Below are positions 40,301-50,779 of a stretch of DNA of 64,000 bases, piece by piece (position 1 is the stretch's first letter; each line of letters begins with the position of its first letter). The notes beneath the pieces were generated by a model. That model saw nothing but the letters and a program-made list of their open reading frames with translations, ran no database searches and was not told the origin of the DNA. The position numbers and the translations under genes were made by a program. The DNA is from Actinostola sp. cb2023. Taxonomy: Eukaryota > Cnidaria > Anthozoa > Actiniaria > Actinostolidae. The stretch lies in the NCBI GenBank assembly GCA_033675265.1, contig JAUJYZ010000687.1, forward strand, positions 97,973 to 161,972. The letters are read 5' to 3'.

Positions 40301-41809
40301 GCGATCACATCGTAATGTTCGTCGTGGTGGAACAAATACACGTCGCACGTCGGTTTCTGAGAACCAAACTCGGTCAAATCTCCAGCAAACCCGATGCAGT
40401 TCAAATCGTGGTAATAGACATGCAACCGCACACCCTCTTCTTTCAACACTTCTTGCAAACGAAACAGTTCGACACGTCCGCACGAACCCCAACGAAGGCC
40501 CGAACGCGTGCACAAGGCTTGGGCTTGTTCCTCTTCTTGACGTACTGTAAGCTCTTGACGTGGTTGACCTTCAGCCATCCACTTCCCCACCACTATGGCG
40601 TGGAAAGCACACGAACCGTCTTCCGTCTTTTTAATCTGGACCACGGACTTTTTCACGGACACCAACTCTTGAGAGTCTAAAGCTTCACAACGAACGCTTC
40701 GGTTGACCCGTGGACCGCACACTTGAGACAGACGTTGACCTCGTTCGACCTGTCCACAAACATGGGGGGTAACTCGTCGAGCCCCGTTCCAAAAAAAACA
40801 AAAACACCGTCGACAAAACCCTTGGTGTTTTATCCGCGTGTTGGATCTTTTCCGGTTGTAACAACAAATGCAAGTCTTGGTGGATTTTATACAAGTAGAC
40901 CACAGAATCTGTGTCACCCTCTCCCACGAACATGGGTTGGTCGTCGCCCCCCCAATCTAGAACCACCACACGCACTCCATAATCTCTCATCAGATATTCA
41001 TGGAGTCGGATCAACAACGTTGTCAAATTCTCCGCCCCCTCACTTTCACAGTCTTCTCTTACCCTCAACGTGAAATCACGGAGATCCTTTGACCGTTTTT
41101 TCATCAGAGTTTCGTGTTTGACGCCAATACAAGTAATGGGCCACTGCTTCGTACATCGATGCACACACCACCGCTACATTGCGGGTCGCTAATGTTTTCA
41201 TCCACAGGAGGGGTTCTAGTCAGGTGGCTTAGCGAAATTATCGTGACAAACCGGACAAAAGTACCAAACTTTGCACAAAGATAGAATGGGTCAAGAACAT
41301 TAATATTTGCCTAGGAGCCCTGTTCAATGTTGTTTCGATTTCATTTTATCGTCACTTCATACTGTGAAAAATACACACCAATTGGGCTTCCTGTGGTGAC
41401 GATTGTCGGAGGATAACGATTTTAGAAATGCTTGAATAAATATTTGTTTTGAGCATAAATTGAAGATTCTGCAGCTTAACAGATCATTATCAACTAGAAA
41501 GCAAAAATAAATTATGACGTTGTCCCCAAAATTCTATGTATTTATTTCAAAAGAAGTATATAGCTGGAGGCTGGGTTCTAGTTCTCATTCCCCCATCTTT
41601 AGCCATTCAAAATGGCGGCGCCCTCGACTGTTTATCGACACTGTAAGTACTGCAATTTAAAGTGATTTTTGTGTGATTCATCCTTTAAACTAAGGATAAA
41701 TGTGTACAGTTTTCAGTACTTGTTGTTTTGATACTGACTGAAACGCTTACAAAAATCCACAATTTGAAATAAGTCCTGTGAATCTTCACTCTATTTCAGA
41801 GTTCAAAAA

Positions 41810-44644
41810 ATGGCACTTGATTGGAGCTGCTGTGTAATATGTCAACAGGTGACTTCTGAAGCATTAAAATGTCCTTTGAATAGTCCTGGTGATAAATGCG
41901 ATTGTGAACAAATTTATCAATCCTTCTTAAGCAAAGTAGCTGAGTTTGAATTGCTTGAACAACTTCCTGTACAACTTAATTTTAAGGCTGAAACAAGTAC
42001 TGTTGATAGCTTCGTGGCCAATCGTGCATCCTGGCACAAATCATGTTACCTGAAATTTGGTATTTCGAAGTTAGAAAAGGCCCGAAAAAGGAAAATTAAT
42101 GTCGACGCTGAACGTGAGAACAATGAAAGGCCCAGCAAAAAATCTAAACGTCAATCCGTAAATCTAAATGTTTGCATCTTTTGCGAAAAGGGAGTTGGCG
42201 AACTGCATAACATTTCTACCTTAGATATGGACAGCAACATTCGCAAAATGGCAAAAGATCTCGAGGACTATGAATTGTTGTCAAGAATTTCTGGAGGAGA
42301 CTTAATTGCTATAGAAGCTAAATACCATCTTCGATGTCTAACAAACCTACGAAACAAGCACAGGACACTAGTGAGAAAAAACAACAGGGAATCAAGTGAA
42401 CCGGAAAATGAAAGAATAAATGAGTGTAGAGCATTTGTTGAGCTAACCTCGTACATCGAAAATTCTATTGAGAGTGGAACTGACCTTTTTAAACTATCAG
42501 AGCTCCATCTGTTGTACGTGAACCGTCTTGAGGAACTAGGTATAACGAAATGTGTTCACAAAACAAGACTGAAGAATAGTATACTAGAGTACTTTCAAGG
42601 AGCACTAGAACAGAGTGACGGTAAAAATACAATTATAGTTTTCAACGAGGGAATGAAAAACATGCTAAAAGAAGCATTGAAAGAAAGAGACTTCTCGGAC
42701 GATGCTGTAACCTTAGCTAAGGCGGCAACAATTGTTAGAAAGGACATGTTTTCCCATGAAGCACATGGCTTTTCCGGACATTTCCCGCCACAATGCCAAG
42801 AAAACTCAATCCCGTCAAGTCTCAAGTCTCTGATATCTATGATTCTTCGTGGAACTACCATAAAAGACCAAGAAAGAGGAGATTCACAAGCTTGCCTTAC
42901 TATTGGCCAAATGATTCTATTTAATAGTAAAAAACGAGTCTCGGAATCTAGTACATCAAAGACACGCCACACAACTCAACGTGAGCCACCTCTTCCACTC
43001 TATATTGGAATAAATATCCATGCATCCACTAGAAGCAAAAAGCTTATTACTCAATTATATCAGTTGGGTATATGTGTTTCATACGAAAGAATCATGGAGA
43101 TTGAGGACTGGATTGCCACATCTGTAAGTGAGCGCTTTGAAGAGGATGGTCTGGTAGCACCTCCAGGTTTAAGAAAAGGAATTTTCTCTGTTGGAGCGCT
43201 TGACAATATTGATCATAACCCAAGTTCTACAACTTCACAGTCATCTTTCCATGGGACGGGAATAAGCATACTCCAATTTCCAACTGAGGATAATCCTGGG
43301 GAGCACAGACCTCCTATAGTACTTCCTCCTACTGGAAACCAACGACAATTCATTCCAGAAAGCTACGCCACTGTTCCTGCTGTTGCACTGACACCATCAT
43401 CTGTAGAAGTTCCGGAATGTAATATGAAGACATCGACAAGCAGATTGGCTGATGCTAAGACACAAGAGAACTGCTGGATGGAGCACGCACGGCAAATATT
43501 AAGCAAAACTGAACTTTGTTCTGAGGATGCCATCGCCTGGGCAGCTTATCATTCATCCATGCAGTTACCTGGAAGTGACCCTCCAGCTTTAACATCACTT
43601 CTTCCTTTGTTTTACGAAAAGGCAGCAACACCAGCAATGATCAAGCACGGAATGAATGTCTTACGACAGGCAATCACGTTTCTCAATCCCGCACAAATTC
43701 CTGTAATCACTTTTGATCAGCCTTTGTTTGCAATAGCAAAATTCATACAATGGAAATGGCCAACTACTCATGGCGAAAGGGTGTATGTTGTCATGTTTGG
43801 AGGCCTACACATAGAAATGGCATTATGGAGTACGGTTGGAGATTTGTTGGAGGGGTCTGGATGGACGACTGCGCTCATAGAAGCAGAGGTGGCTTCATCT
43901 GGTATTGCAGAGTCATTTCTGAAAGTTTCTCATCTTACAAGAACCAGGTAATAGTCTCACTTTTTGCAATTAGTAATTCCCATGTATTTTACTGTAAATA
44001 ACGTTTATGAACAATATATGTACTTTTTATTTTAGACATGTCCACCAAGTTACATTGCTGACGCTCAATAATCTCAAACGCGAGGCTTTCTTACTATCTA
44101 CAGAGGATGGTGATGATGAGTCAATGAAAACCTGGGAGGATGAAATGCGAGCCAGTACTCAATACTTCCAGAGCCTCGAAAGATTTACTGTTATACTGTA
44201 TGATAAAACAAGTCCCTTGACATCGATCAACGAGGCACGAATGTCACTATTTTGTAAGAACAACAAAGCCATGGACAAACTTCCCCCTTCCCAGGTAATT
44301 CTTTACCTCGTAATTATAATAAAATTTTGATGTTAATCTAACTATCCAATAATTTTATTCAGAATGCTCTTCTGCAGCACGTACGAAGGTCAATCTACCA
44401 AGCCGGTATATGGACAACAAGTAACCAGACACAACAGTCTGTGCCCTCTCCCTCTGAATTTGCCTGGACTCGGGTAGAAGAGGTAGAAAATTCATGGGTG
44501 CCAGTCTGGATGACGATTCCCGAAGTCTCAAGAGTGTGCAGCGAGCTAATAAAGTGCTCGTGCACACGAAAGTGCAATAGATGTAAATGTGTGAAAGCCA
44601 ATTTGGAATGTACAGCACTTTGCAAATGCTTTTGCAATATGTAA
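41810..44644 (+). CDS. Putative transposase of the nested element, three coding exons
   Basis: Coding exons 41810-43947, 44036-44294 and 44363-44644 join in phase at GT-AG introns. A leader exon near 41610-41643 ends in GTAAGT. N-terminal modules pair cysteines and histidine twice (CCVICQQ with WHKSCY; CIFCEK with YHLRCL). The middle has ITFDQPLF and GGLHIEMALW, possible catalytic acidic residues of an RNase H-like core. The C-terminus is a nine-Cys cluster (KCSCTRKCNRCKC...CKCFC). About 890 residues, no stops. It belongs to a family abundant in cnidarian genomes. A transposase role is inferred because it is the only gene between the inverted repeats. Confidence 0.65.
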
Positions 44645-44908
44645 ATAGTCAGGCTATTTTGGTAAGATTTTAGAAATAACCCATTCTACAACCTCCGATA
44701 GCCGTTTATCCATATAGCTTGGTAACCTGGCACTGCAGGAAATTTGGTCTTTTATATTTGACTTAATAATATGTAAATATTAAGTCAGGCTATTTTGGTA
44801 AGTAAGATTTTAGAAATAACCCATTCTACAACCTCCAAAAACCGTTTATACATATATAGCTTGGTAACCTGGCACTGCAGGAAAATTGGTCTTATATATT
44901 TGACTTAA
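44639..44908. repeat. 132-bp tandem duplication in the nested element
   Basis: Two copies begin ATGTAAAT at 44639 and 44771 and share GTCAGGCTATTTTGGTAAG and GGTAACCTGGCACTGCAGG. The first overlaps the stop codon. Confidence 0.8.
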
Positions 44909-45572
44909 TTTCTTAAGTAATTGATTTTTTTTGGCTGGGCTCCTAGGCTAAAATTGTTTGTTATACCTCAAAGAAGCCCTGTGCAAACTTTCATGCTTTT
45001 GTCCACCTTGTCACGATAATCCCAAAAAATTGCGCTAAGCCACCTGACTATTCTTCGCGTTTGCGGTCTAAAAACCGTTGCAATTTAGACATACCTCTTC
45101 CAGGGATGTTGTCCACGTGGTACACCACTACTGTCATTTCTCCATCGAGTAAAAATTGTCGTTTCGATTGTTGAACGGCTTCCAAGTGACGTAAAACCCG
45201 TAGAGGGGTCAATTCCATCACAGGCATGAAAGGCAATTCAATGGGATAATCCAAATCGACCCCATCAATTACCAACCGCACATAATCGGTGTTCCCCGCT
45301 TGCAATTCTTGTAGCACGTGTTGAAGGAGTCGACGGATAGAACTATTAGCAACGGCCACTGCTTCTTCGATATTTTCTCGTGGGCGGTTGTGGATGGTGG
45401 TTTTAAAGACCAACTGTTTAGCATGAAATTTAGGGCAATTTCTCGTTTCCACGTTTTCGATAACAAAATAATCCTCAGCAGAGTTGGCGTCGGTTGGGGC
45501 ATTTTCATTGGTCCCGCCACCCGTTTGAGTGTCCAGTAAATCGTCAAACAAATCTTGATAGTCTTCTGAATC

Positions 45573-45635
45573 TGCTTCTTCTTCTTCTTCTTCTTCTTCT
45601 TCTTCTTCTTCTTCTTTTTCTTCTTCGACCAGCGG
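45573..45635. repeat. (TTC)n microsatellite coding poly-Glu
   Basis: In-frame run in the PolB N-terminal region, read on the minus strand as a Glu tract. Confidence 0.8.
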
Positions 45636-46091
45636 TATGGGTGGAAGTGTCGGTGTCGGTTCATCGACCATACATTGCCACAAATCATCTATGTATTGAT
45701 CGTCGTACGAGTTCATGAGTTCTTGAGCTTGTGGAGAACTTGGAGAAGGCGGCTCGGGTGTGTTCCCCGAATGGAGAGGATACCCTAAAATGTTCAAAAG
45801 CGGAGAGGGGGGTCTGAGCCGTTGTCTTTTCGTTGGTGGTGATTGGGTGTCACACCAAAACAACACTTCCGGCGCATAAGGGTTTACTTCCTCGACTGTT
45901 TCATAGTCATCCATCGCCCGCACTAATTGACTGTCTCTCAATTCCTCTTCATCCGGGGTGGTTTCTACTTTTGTCTCATATTCGACGGCTACACGCAGTA
46001 ATTGACTGTCTCTTAGTTCATCATCGGGTGCTTCAATCTGTTCGCCCACACCCCATAATTGACTGTCGCTTACTTCCTCAACCATTGTCAT

Positions 46092-46231
46092 TGACTGAGC
46101 TTTTAAACACCGACCCGTTCTATCTATAACAAAAAAAAGAGGACACTCATCAGGTCACTTCCTAGCTTTTTTTATTTCTTTTCTCAATGTCAAATACATC
46201 TTTACATAAAGTCAGTTTTCTTTTTCCATCT
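46092..46231. other. PolB upstream region
   Basis: Contains a TTTAAAAG TATA-like motif upstream of PolB on the minus strand (about 46099-46106) and A/T runs. Confidence 0.3.
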
Positions 46232-46441
46232 CTATTTTTTTTTATTGATTCTTTTTTTCATGGCAAAATACCATTTCTGATAATTATCATAGGGTTCATA
46301 ATAAGCTTGGGTGAACTCTAAACGATTGGCGGCAATATAAGCCATTGAATTGTAGCCTTTACTAATTTTAAACCCTTTGAACTCTGTAGGCATGGGTGGA
46401 AGGTTCAGTTCCGAAACACCTCCTTTAAAGGAAAAAAACAC
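46232..46441 (-). CDS. 69-residue unknown protein
   Basis: Starts MFFSFKGGVSEL; Tyr-rich middle (YYEPYDNYQKWYF), basic end. Follows the next gene at 5-base distance in the same direction. Unrecognised. Confidence 0.45.
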   Translation of the reverse strand: MFFSFKGGVSELNLPPMPTEFKGFKISKGYNSMAYIAANRLEFTQAYYEPYDNYQKWYFAMKKRINKKK

Positions 46442-46445
46442 TTAA

Positions 46446-47119
46446 TTAAATAAATGCAAAGTCACCACCATCCATAGAATTGAAGGGGTTCTTGACTTTA
46501 GGTTGGATTGTGTTGGCTATATTACAATTCCACATGTATCTATTTAGCCACCATTCCATTAAAAAACACTTCTTGTTTGGGGCAGTGGAAATTTTTCTTA
46601 TGATGTCCACAGGTGGCAAAGGTAAATGGACATTCAAGAATGATGTCGTTGATTTTAGGGCAGCCAATATCTTCTAAATTTACATTGGGAATACCAAGGC
46701 CATTCAAAAGGTGTCTCTCAATACACCCCCCTTTGTAGGCTACTCGACCTCTGTAGTGTAAACGTGACACCATTCTTGACACCTCTCTGCCGTTTATCAT
46801 ACCGATCCAGAACTCCCCGTATGGAATGTCAAAAACGTTTTCTTCAACGTACTTGGCAGAGAAACGGTCCTTTGTGTTTAACTCACACACATTCCCATGG
46901 TAGAAGGGGATGGAATAAGACAGAGGGTGATTCAGATATTTTCCAACCCATCTCTTTACAACGGAACACACCATCAACCATGTACCCATCCATGTCCAGA
47001 ATGGCTGTCACCTCACCTAGCTTCTTCTTCAGCAGATCATTGTCTGGAGGGAATTCGTCTTCACCATAACCCTCATCTTCTTCTTTCTTCTCTTTCTGAA
47101 CATCTACAGTTTGATCCAT
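46446..47119 (-). pseudogene. Accessory protein, frame-broken (GEFWIG / Cys-His family)
   Basis: From ATG 47119 (MDQTVDVQKEKK). An acidic leader and AILDMDGYMVDG are in frame 1 to about 46910. A second frame has FWIGMINGREVSRM, VAYKGG and a CPFTFATCGHHKKNFHC cluster to about 46560. A third frame ends at 46446. The pattern (D-x-x-G start, W-x-x-G, Y-x-K-G, then a Cys/His cluster) is shared with uncharacterised proteins of invertebrate elements, possibly nuclease-like. The two frame changes make it non-functional as written. Confidence 0.45.
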
Positions 47120-47331
47120 CCTTTTCAAGAAACAAAAACAAAAAAAACGTCACACCTCTCTGTATAAGAGGTGTGACGTTAGTGTGTGAGTTCATAATAA
47201 TAACTGAAGACTTTCACCACCCCACTAAGTCGAAGTCGTTGTATCAGAATATCACATATCACACCCAGGAAGGTGACTGAGTTGATTATAAGAGACTTCT
47301 TGGAAGTAGATATAGAGGCAAAGACAAAGAC

Positions 47332-47973
47332 TCATTCTATTGGACATTGGTGCATGGTCATATGGCATGTGCAAAAAAGAGGACAACCATTAGATGTCAA
47401 GAGACGCCGACGACGTTCCACCATCGTCGGGTAGTGCAATCTCCAACAGCGACAGTTGGGGGTTAGACAAAGCAATCTTAAATATTGTACGCCCCCTCTG
47501 AAAGGTCGTGGGATCGAGCGATCGGTAAGTTCTTCATAACGCGCTTCTTCCGGAGATGGGAAATTCCACAACATGGGTCCGCTTTCACAAAAATTGTAAC
47601 GAACACTTCCGTAAATTTTACCATATACATAGTTCCGCGCTATGTTGGCCGAAGTTTCATGTCTGACAAAATCGTCCACCAAATAAGAAGGAATAAGTTC
47701 ATCGGTATTAATTTTTAAACAGCTGTGACATTGGGCTGAAACTTGGCGGTAGAGCGTCCGGGTTCGGTACCAATCCCCACGATCTACTTCATAAGTAAAT
47801 TCATACAATGCGATTCTTCTGATTCTTTGTCCCTCGAATTGTTCACCGCATTTTGTACACCAACCATCCCCATCCAAATGGGGGACATCCCCCCATACTT
47901 TAAACCACGACTGATTGAAGAGATCGTCTTTCATCTTTTTTCGTATCTTTTCTGCCATACTCACTTCTGCCAT
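47332..47973 (-). CDS. 213-residue Cys-rich accessory protein
   Basis: Intact, from ATG 47973 (a second ATG five codons in). Paired cysteines (CTKCGEQ, CHSC, CLTPNCRC, CPLFCTC) suggest zinc-binding sites. Divergent from the spliced gene at 48.3 kb. Unrecognised. Confidence 0.55.
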   Translation of the reverse strand: MAEVSMAEKIRKKMKDDLFNQSWFKVWGDVPHLDGDGWCTKCGEQFEGQRIRRIALYEFTYEVDRGDWYRTRTLYRQVSAQCHSCLKINTDELIPSYLVDDFVRHETSANIARNYVYGKIYGSVRYNFCESGPMLWNFPSPEEARYEELTDRSIPRPFRGGVQYLRLLCLTPNCRCWRLHYPTMVERRRRLLTSNGCPLFCTCHMTMHQCPIE

Positions 47974-48037
47974 ACTTACTTCTGTTTACTTGCTTCTTTG
48001 TTTGATTCTTCTCTGTTTCTTACTCGAGAGCTGAATG

Positions 48038-48242
48038 ATTTATAACCACTAATGCATGTTATTTATACGTTTCACAACACCCAGAGGCCTTTGCGGACTT
48101 TCAAAAAAAGAGGGGGGAGGGGGGTACCCCCCACATTTATTTCATTTTTTAGGGTATATATATCACGGTCCGGGGGTGGTAAAGTCACTTGAGCCGTGAT
48201 CATCGAACGATAAGGAGCAAGAAACACAGCAAAATTCAAATT
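48038..48242. promoter_or_regulatory. Divergent promoter region
   Basis: A plus-strand TATA box (GGTATATATATC, about 48152-48163) lies 80-90 bp before a leader donor at 48243. A minus-strand TATA-like GTTATAAATC sits at about 48038-48047, upstream of the 213-residue gene. Between them are G-rich and C-rich runs (GGGGGGTACCCCCC). Confidence 0.5.
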
Positions 48243-48328
48243 GTAAGTATGGAGAACCGGAAGAATCAGAAAGTACAGGCTCTCTCTTTCCCATAATTAA
48301 TCTATCCTCTATCATTTTTTTATTTCAG
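48243..48328 (+). other. Leader intron of the 177-residue gene
   Basis: Donor AATT|GTAAGTATGG and acceptor TTATTTCAG|CT. It lies in the 5' leader, since no ATG precedes it. Confidence 0.5.
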
Positions 48329-48336
48329 CTGTAAGT

Positions 48337-48870
48337 ATGAAGAAGACAATGATAAAGAATTACAAACTCCAATTTGGCTCTACATTTCCAAAGAAATTAT
48401 TGAACATTAAGCGTATGGTTTTGGTGCGACGTCGATCGACCTGTTTGAACAATCGTTCGTCTAGAGCTGTGGTCATCAAAGAATGCAATCGATGCTACGA
48501 TTGTTTCGAAGGAGTTCTGTGCGTTGTTTGTGGCAAATATGAAACAATTGAGACAAAGCGGCTGTACGAGTTAGGACGGATGGATGTGGTTGGGAATGGG
48601 TTGGTGGAAACTACGTACCACCATAAATATCGGCCGTTTTGCTCATCATGCATCAAGAACAAAGTTTCCATCCATCCCAACCACATCCCTGGACCCTACC
48701 AAGATATGGTCTTGGCCATTAACAATGTTTCGTTACCCCCGGCCTGGGCCAGGAAACAATTTAACAAGTCGATTGTCTTCGACCGGAAAGATGGGAAGAA
48801 GGGGGAGACCCATAATTTGTGGAATACTGTTTTGGAAGAAGGCCACAAAGACGCCATTGTTATAAATTAA
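48337..48870 (+). CDS. 177-residue zinc-binding accessory protein
   Basis: Intact. A basic start (LVRRRSTCLNNRSSR) is followed by CNRCYDC, CVVCGKY and later FCSSCIKN, spaced like a treble-clef or double zinc finger. Unrecognised; transcribed from a TATA promoter with a leader intron. Confidence 0.5.
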   Translation: MKKTMIKNYKLQFGSTFPKKLLNIKRMVLVRRRSTCLNNRSSRAVVIKECNRCYDCFEGVLCVVCGKYETIETKRLYELGRMDVVGNGLVETTYHHKYRPFCSSCIKNKVSIHPNHIPGPYQDMVLAINNVSLPPAWARKQFNKSIVFDRKDGKKGETHNLWNTVLEEGHKDAIVIN

Positions 48871-48936
48871 AAACTTTACTTTATTTAACTAATATGGTTG
48901 TCTTGTCTTTTTTTATTCCAACAGACATTTGACAAT

Positions 48937-49532
48937 ATGAACAACGCCACTGAAAAAATGGGGGAGAACTTTACCTGTAAGTGATTGACTATGGGAACAA
49001 CATTTTGAGGTCTGTGTGACTTATCGAATGATTACTTTTTACAGTGGACCCTTATCAAGGATTAAAGAAATATATAGCTACCCGAGATCATATCCATCTT
49101 TTTAACTCCAGCTTTTATTACATTCATCAATTTTTGCTTGGACAATTGGATGGCCCTATAGAAAGGCGTAGATTTCTTCAAGCCATCATGAAATGGGGGC
49201 TAAACACCAATAATGAATGGTGTGGTTGGCAACCTTTAAGAGTGGCGCATTATTGTGTGTCACACCAAACTCTAGCAACTATACTGACGCCGCCAATTAC
49301 AATCGGTAATTCCAGCAGCACTTGGACCACCGCTACTACCACAGGGAGACCTAAAACGTTAGAGGAGGTAACCTCCAATATTTTCATTCCGCCAACACCA
49401 CCCCCACCACCGTTGGTAGATCTTTCTAAAAAGACAAGAGACAAGAAACCAAAGAATGTAATAAATAATAGGCGCCGTTTAGAGATAATTAAGAACAGGA
49501 TAAAGATGGCCAACAAAAAATGTACATTTTGA
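48937..49532 (+). CDS. Accessory protein A of a tandem pair, two exons
   Basis: Exon 1 (48937-48976) encodes 13 residues; donor CCT|GTAAGT; exon 2 starts 49045 after TTTTTACAG. The body (KKYIATRDHIHLFN, IHQFLLGQL, AIMKWGLNT) aligns by eye with the next gene's first 80 residues. A Thr/Pro-rich linker and a basic tail follow. A nuclear role is possible. Confidence 0.5.
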
Positions 49533-49587
49533 AAATTAATAAAAATACATTAAAACATTCAATCTTTTTTTTCTTCTTGTAGCGGAT

Positions 49588-50205
49588 ATGGACAAATTGG
49601 AAAAATATGCCAGTACAGGGGACCCCATTCATCTGATGGACAACCATTGCTTCTACCCCCTCTACCAGTTTCTTAATGGAGGTCTCTTTTTCTCTTCGGC
49701 GGCACGCCATGATTTTATGCGTGCAATTATCTATTGGGACCTCCACACGACCCTTTTCTGGACTTCATGGGGTCCACGGAATCTGGCACAATATTGTCTG
49801 GCAAGAAAACATTTAAAAGAACTCTATGAGTTTGATTCGATGTTCATGAACACGTGCCCTCCAGAGAAACCCACAGAGGGACATTCAAATATACCCGTGC
49901 CCAAAATTGACCTGGTCCCAAGATACCTTGAAGATCTGTGCGATTATGTTCAAGAAATGGAACTACCCACCGCACTATTAGAAACCGAACGCATTCACCT
50001 CCACGGTTTTGACGATGCCGACAATTTAAAGACTGACGTCAAGAACTCCGATTCAGACAAAAGACCGCCCCATATTGATTGGTTGGACACTATTGAACAA
50101 ATAAAAAACCCCGAGGTACCAGTCAGAAGAAGAGGGAGGCCTAGAAAACAGAAAATCACCGTTAGAGAAACAGACCTAACATCTTCTTCTTTTCATCTAT
50201 TGTAA
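49588..50205 (+). CDS. Accessory protein B of the tandem pair, AT-hook C-terminus
   Basis: 205 residues from ATG 49588. An acceptor-like CTTGTAG just upstream suggests its transcript may also be spliced. The N-terminal domain (KYASTGDPIHLMD, LYQFLNGGL, AIIYWDLHT) is paralogous to protein A. The C-terminus has RRRGRPRKQK, a classic AT-hook that binds minor-groove AT tracts. Perhaps a DNA-tethering or transcription factor; inference. Confidence 0.55.
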   Translation: MDKLEKYASTGDPIHLMDNHCFYPLYQFLNGGLFFSSAARHDFMRAIIYWDLHTTLFWTSWGPRNLAQYCLARKHLKELYEFDSMFMNTCPPEKPTEGHSNIPVPKIDLVPRYLEDLCDYVQEMELPTALLETERIHLHGFDDADNLKTDVKNSDSDKRPPHIDWLDTIEQIKNPEVPVRRRGRPRKQKITVRETDLTSSSFHLL

Positions 50206-50291
50206 AAATTAAGAATACTTTCTTTTTGGGAAATCAAACCATTTTAATATCAACCAACAATAGTAATAAAAGCATTACACAACAGTGTTTC

Positions 50292-50779
50292 TTAGTCTTT
50301 TTTTATCATTTTTCTTCGTCTTCTGACCGTTCCTTCTTCTGGTCTTTTATTAACCCACTCGATGTAGTCACAGCGCATGTCGGGATCTTCACGCGTTAAT
50401 CGACACGCGAAGTAACACCCTGTCTTGGCTTTAGTTGCACTCACACGACACTTTAAGGAATGACCACATTCAGGGAAGTCTGTGGCAAAGTTTAAACCAT
50501 CTTTGTAACGACTTTTTAACGACTGGAATATCAAAGGCCACTCTTCATCCTCTTGACAGAATAACGTACAGGGGGTGGCTCCAGCTTTCATTGTCTTACG
50601 CGTTTGCCCACACTTGATGAATGTCTTTCCATCGGACTTGGAATCAAACGTCTGATAAGGAATGTGACAAAAAAACATTCGTTCAACTTGAGTGCTTGAC
50701 GTTTCACTTCTTCTTCTTCTTCTTCTACTTCACGCTTCATACCCTTCACCTCTGCTGCGTCGACCTTGCCTCCACTCAT
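50292..50779 (-). pseudogene. GRF-like zinc-finger protein, frame-broken
   Basis: From ATG 50779 (Lys/Glu-rich start). The frame shifts in an A7 run near 50675; the rest has a CHIPYQTF start and then CGHSLKCRVSATK...CYFACR...RCDYIEW, the Cys/aromatic spacing of GRF zinc fingers, which bind single-stranded DNA. A basic tail ends the protein. ATGA overlap with the upstream gene. Confidence 0.5.

Larger units (their letters stand above)
41217..45050 (+). mobile_element. Nested DNA transposon with 3-bp duplication, superfamily unassigned
   Basis: Termini TAGTCAGGTGGCTTAGCG and exact complement at 45033-45050. TTC lies at 41214-41216 and 45051-45053. The subterminal 100 bp is also imperfectly inverted. 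It encodes one spliced gene. Inserted in PolB; removal with one TTC restores the frame. Academ elements are one candidate (short duplications, Cys-rich finger), but I cannot confirm that. Confidence 0.8.
37321..46091 (-). pseudogene. Protein-primed family-B DNA polymerase, interrupted and frame-broken
   Basis: N-terminal part 46091-45051: acidic, poly-Glu, then a conserved segment with DYVRLVIDGVDLDYPI. It is cut by the 3.8-kb transposon (41217-45050) and continues from 41216 with OTU-like and zinc-binding modules (DGSCAFHAI, CRRC...HVC, CPEC, CECC). Exonuclease motifs are FFDIETMP, HNFMGYDSYF and YCQQDV; polymerase motifs are DFTSLYPS, NSLWGKFG and FDTDS. Frame breaks lie near 41120 (A6), 40830, 39915 and 38895 (C5). 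All catalytic motifs are present but no continuous ORF remains. It replicates the element by protein priming in the family. Confidence 0.88.
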
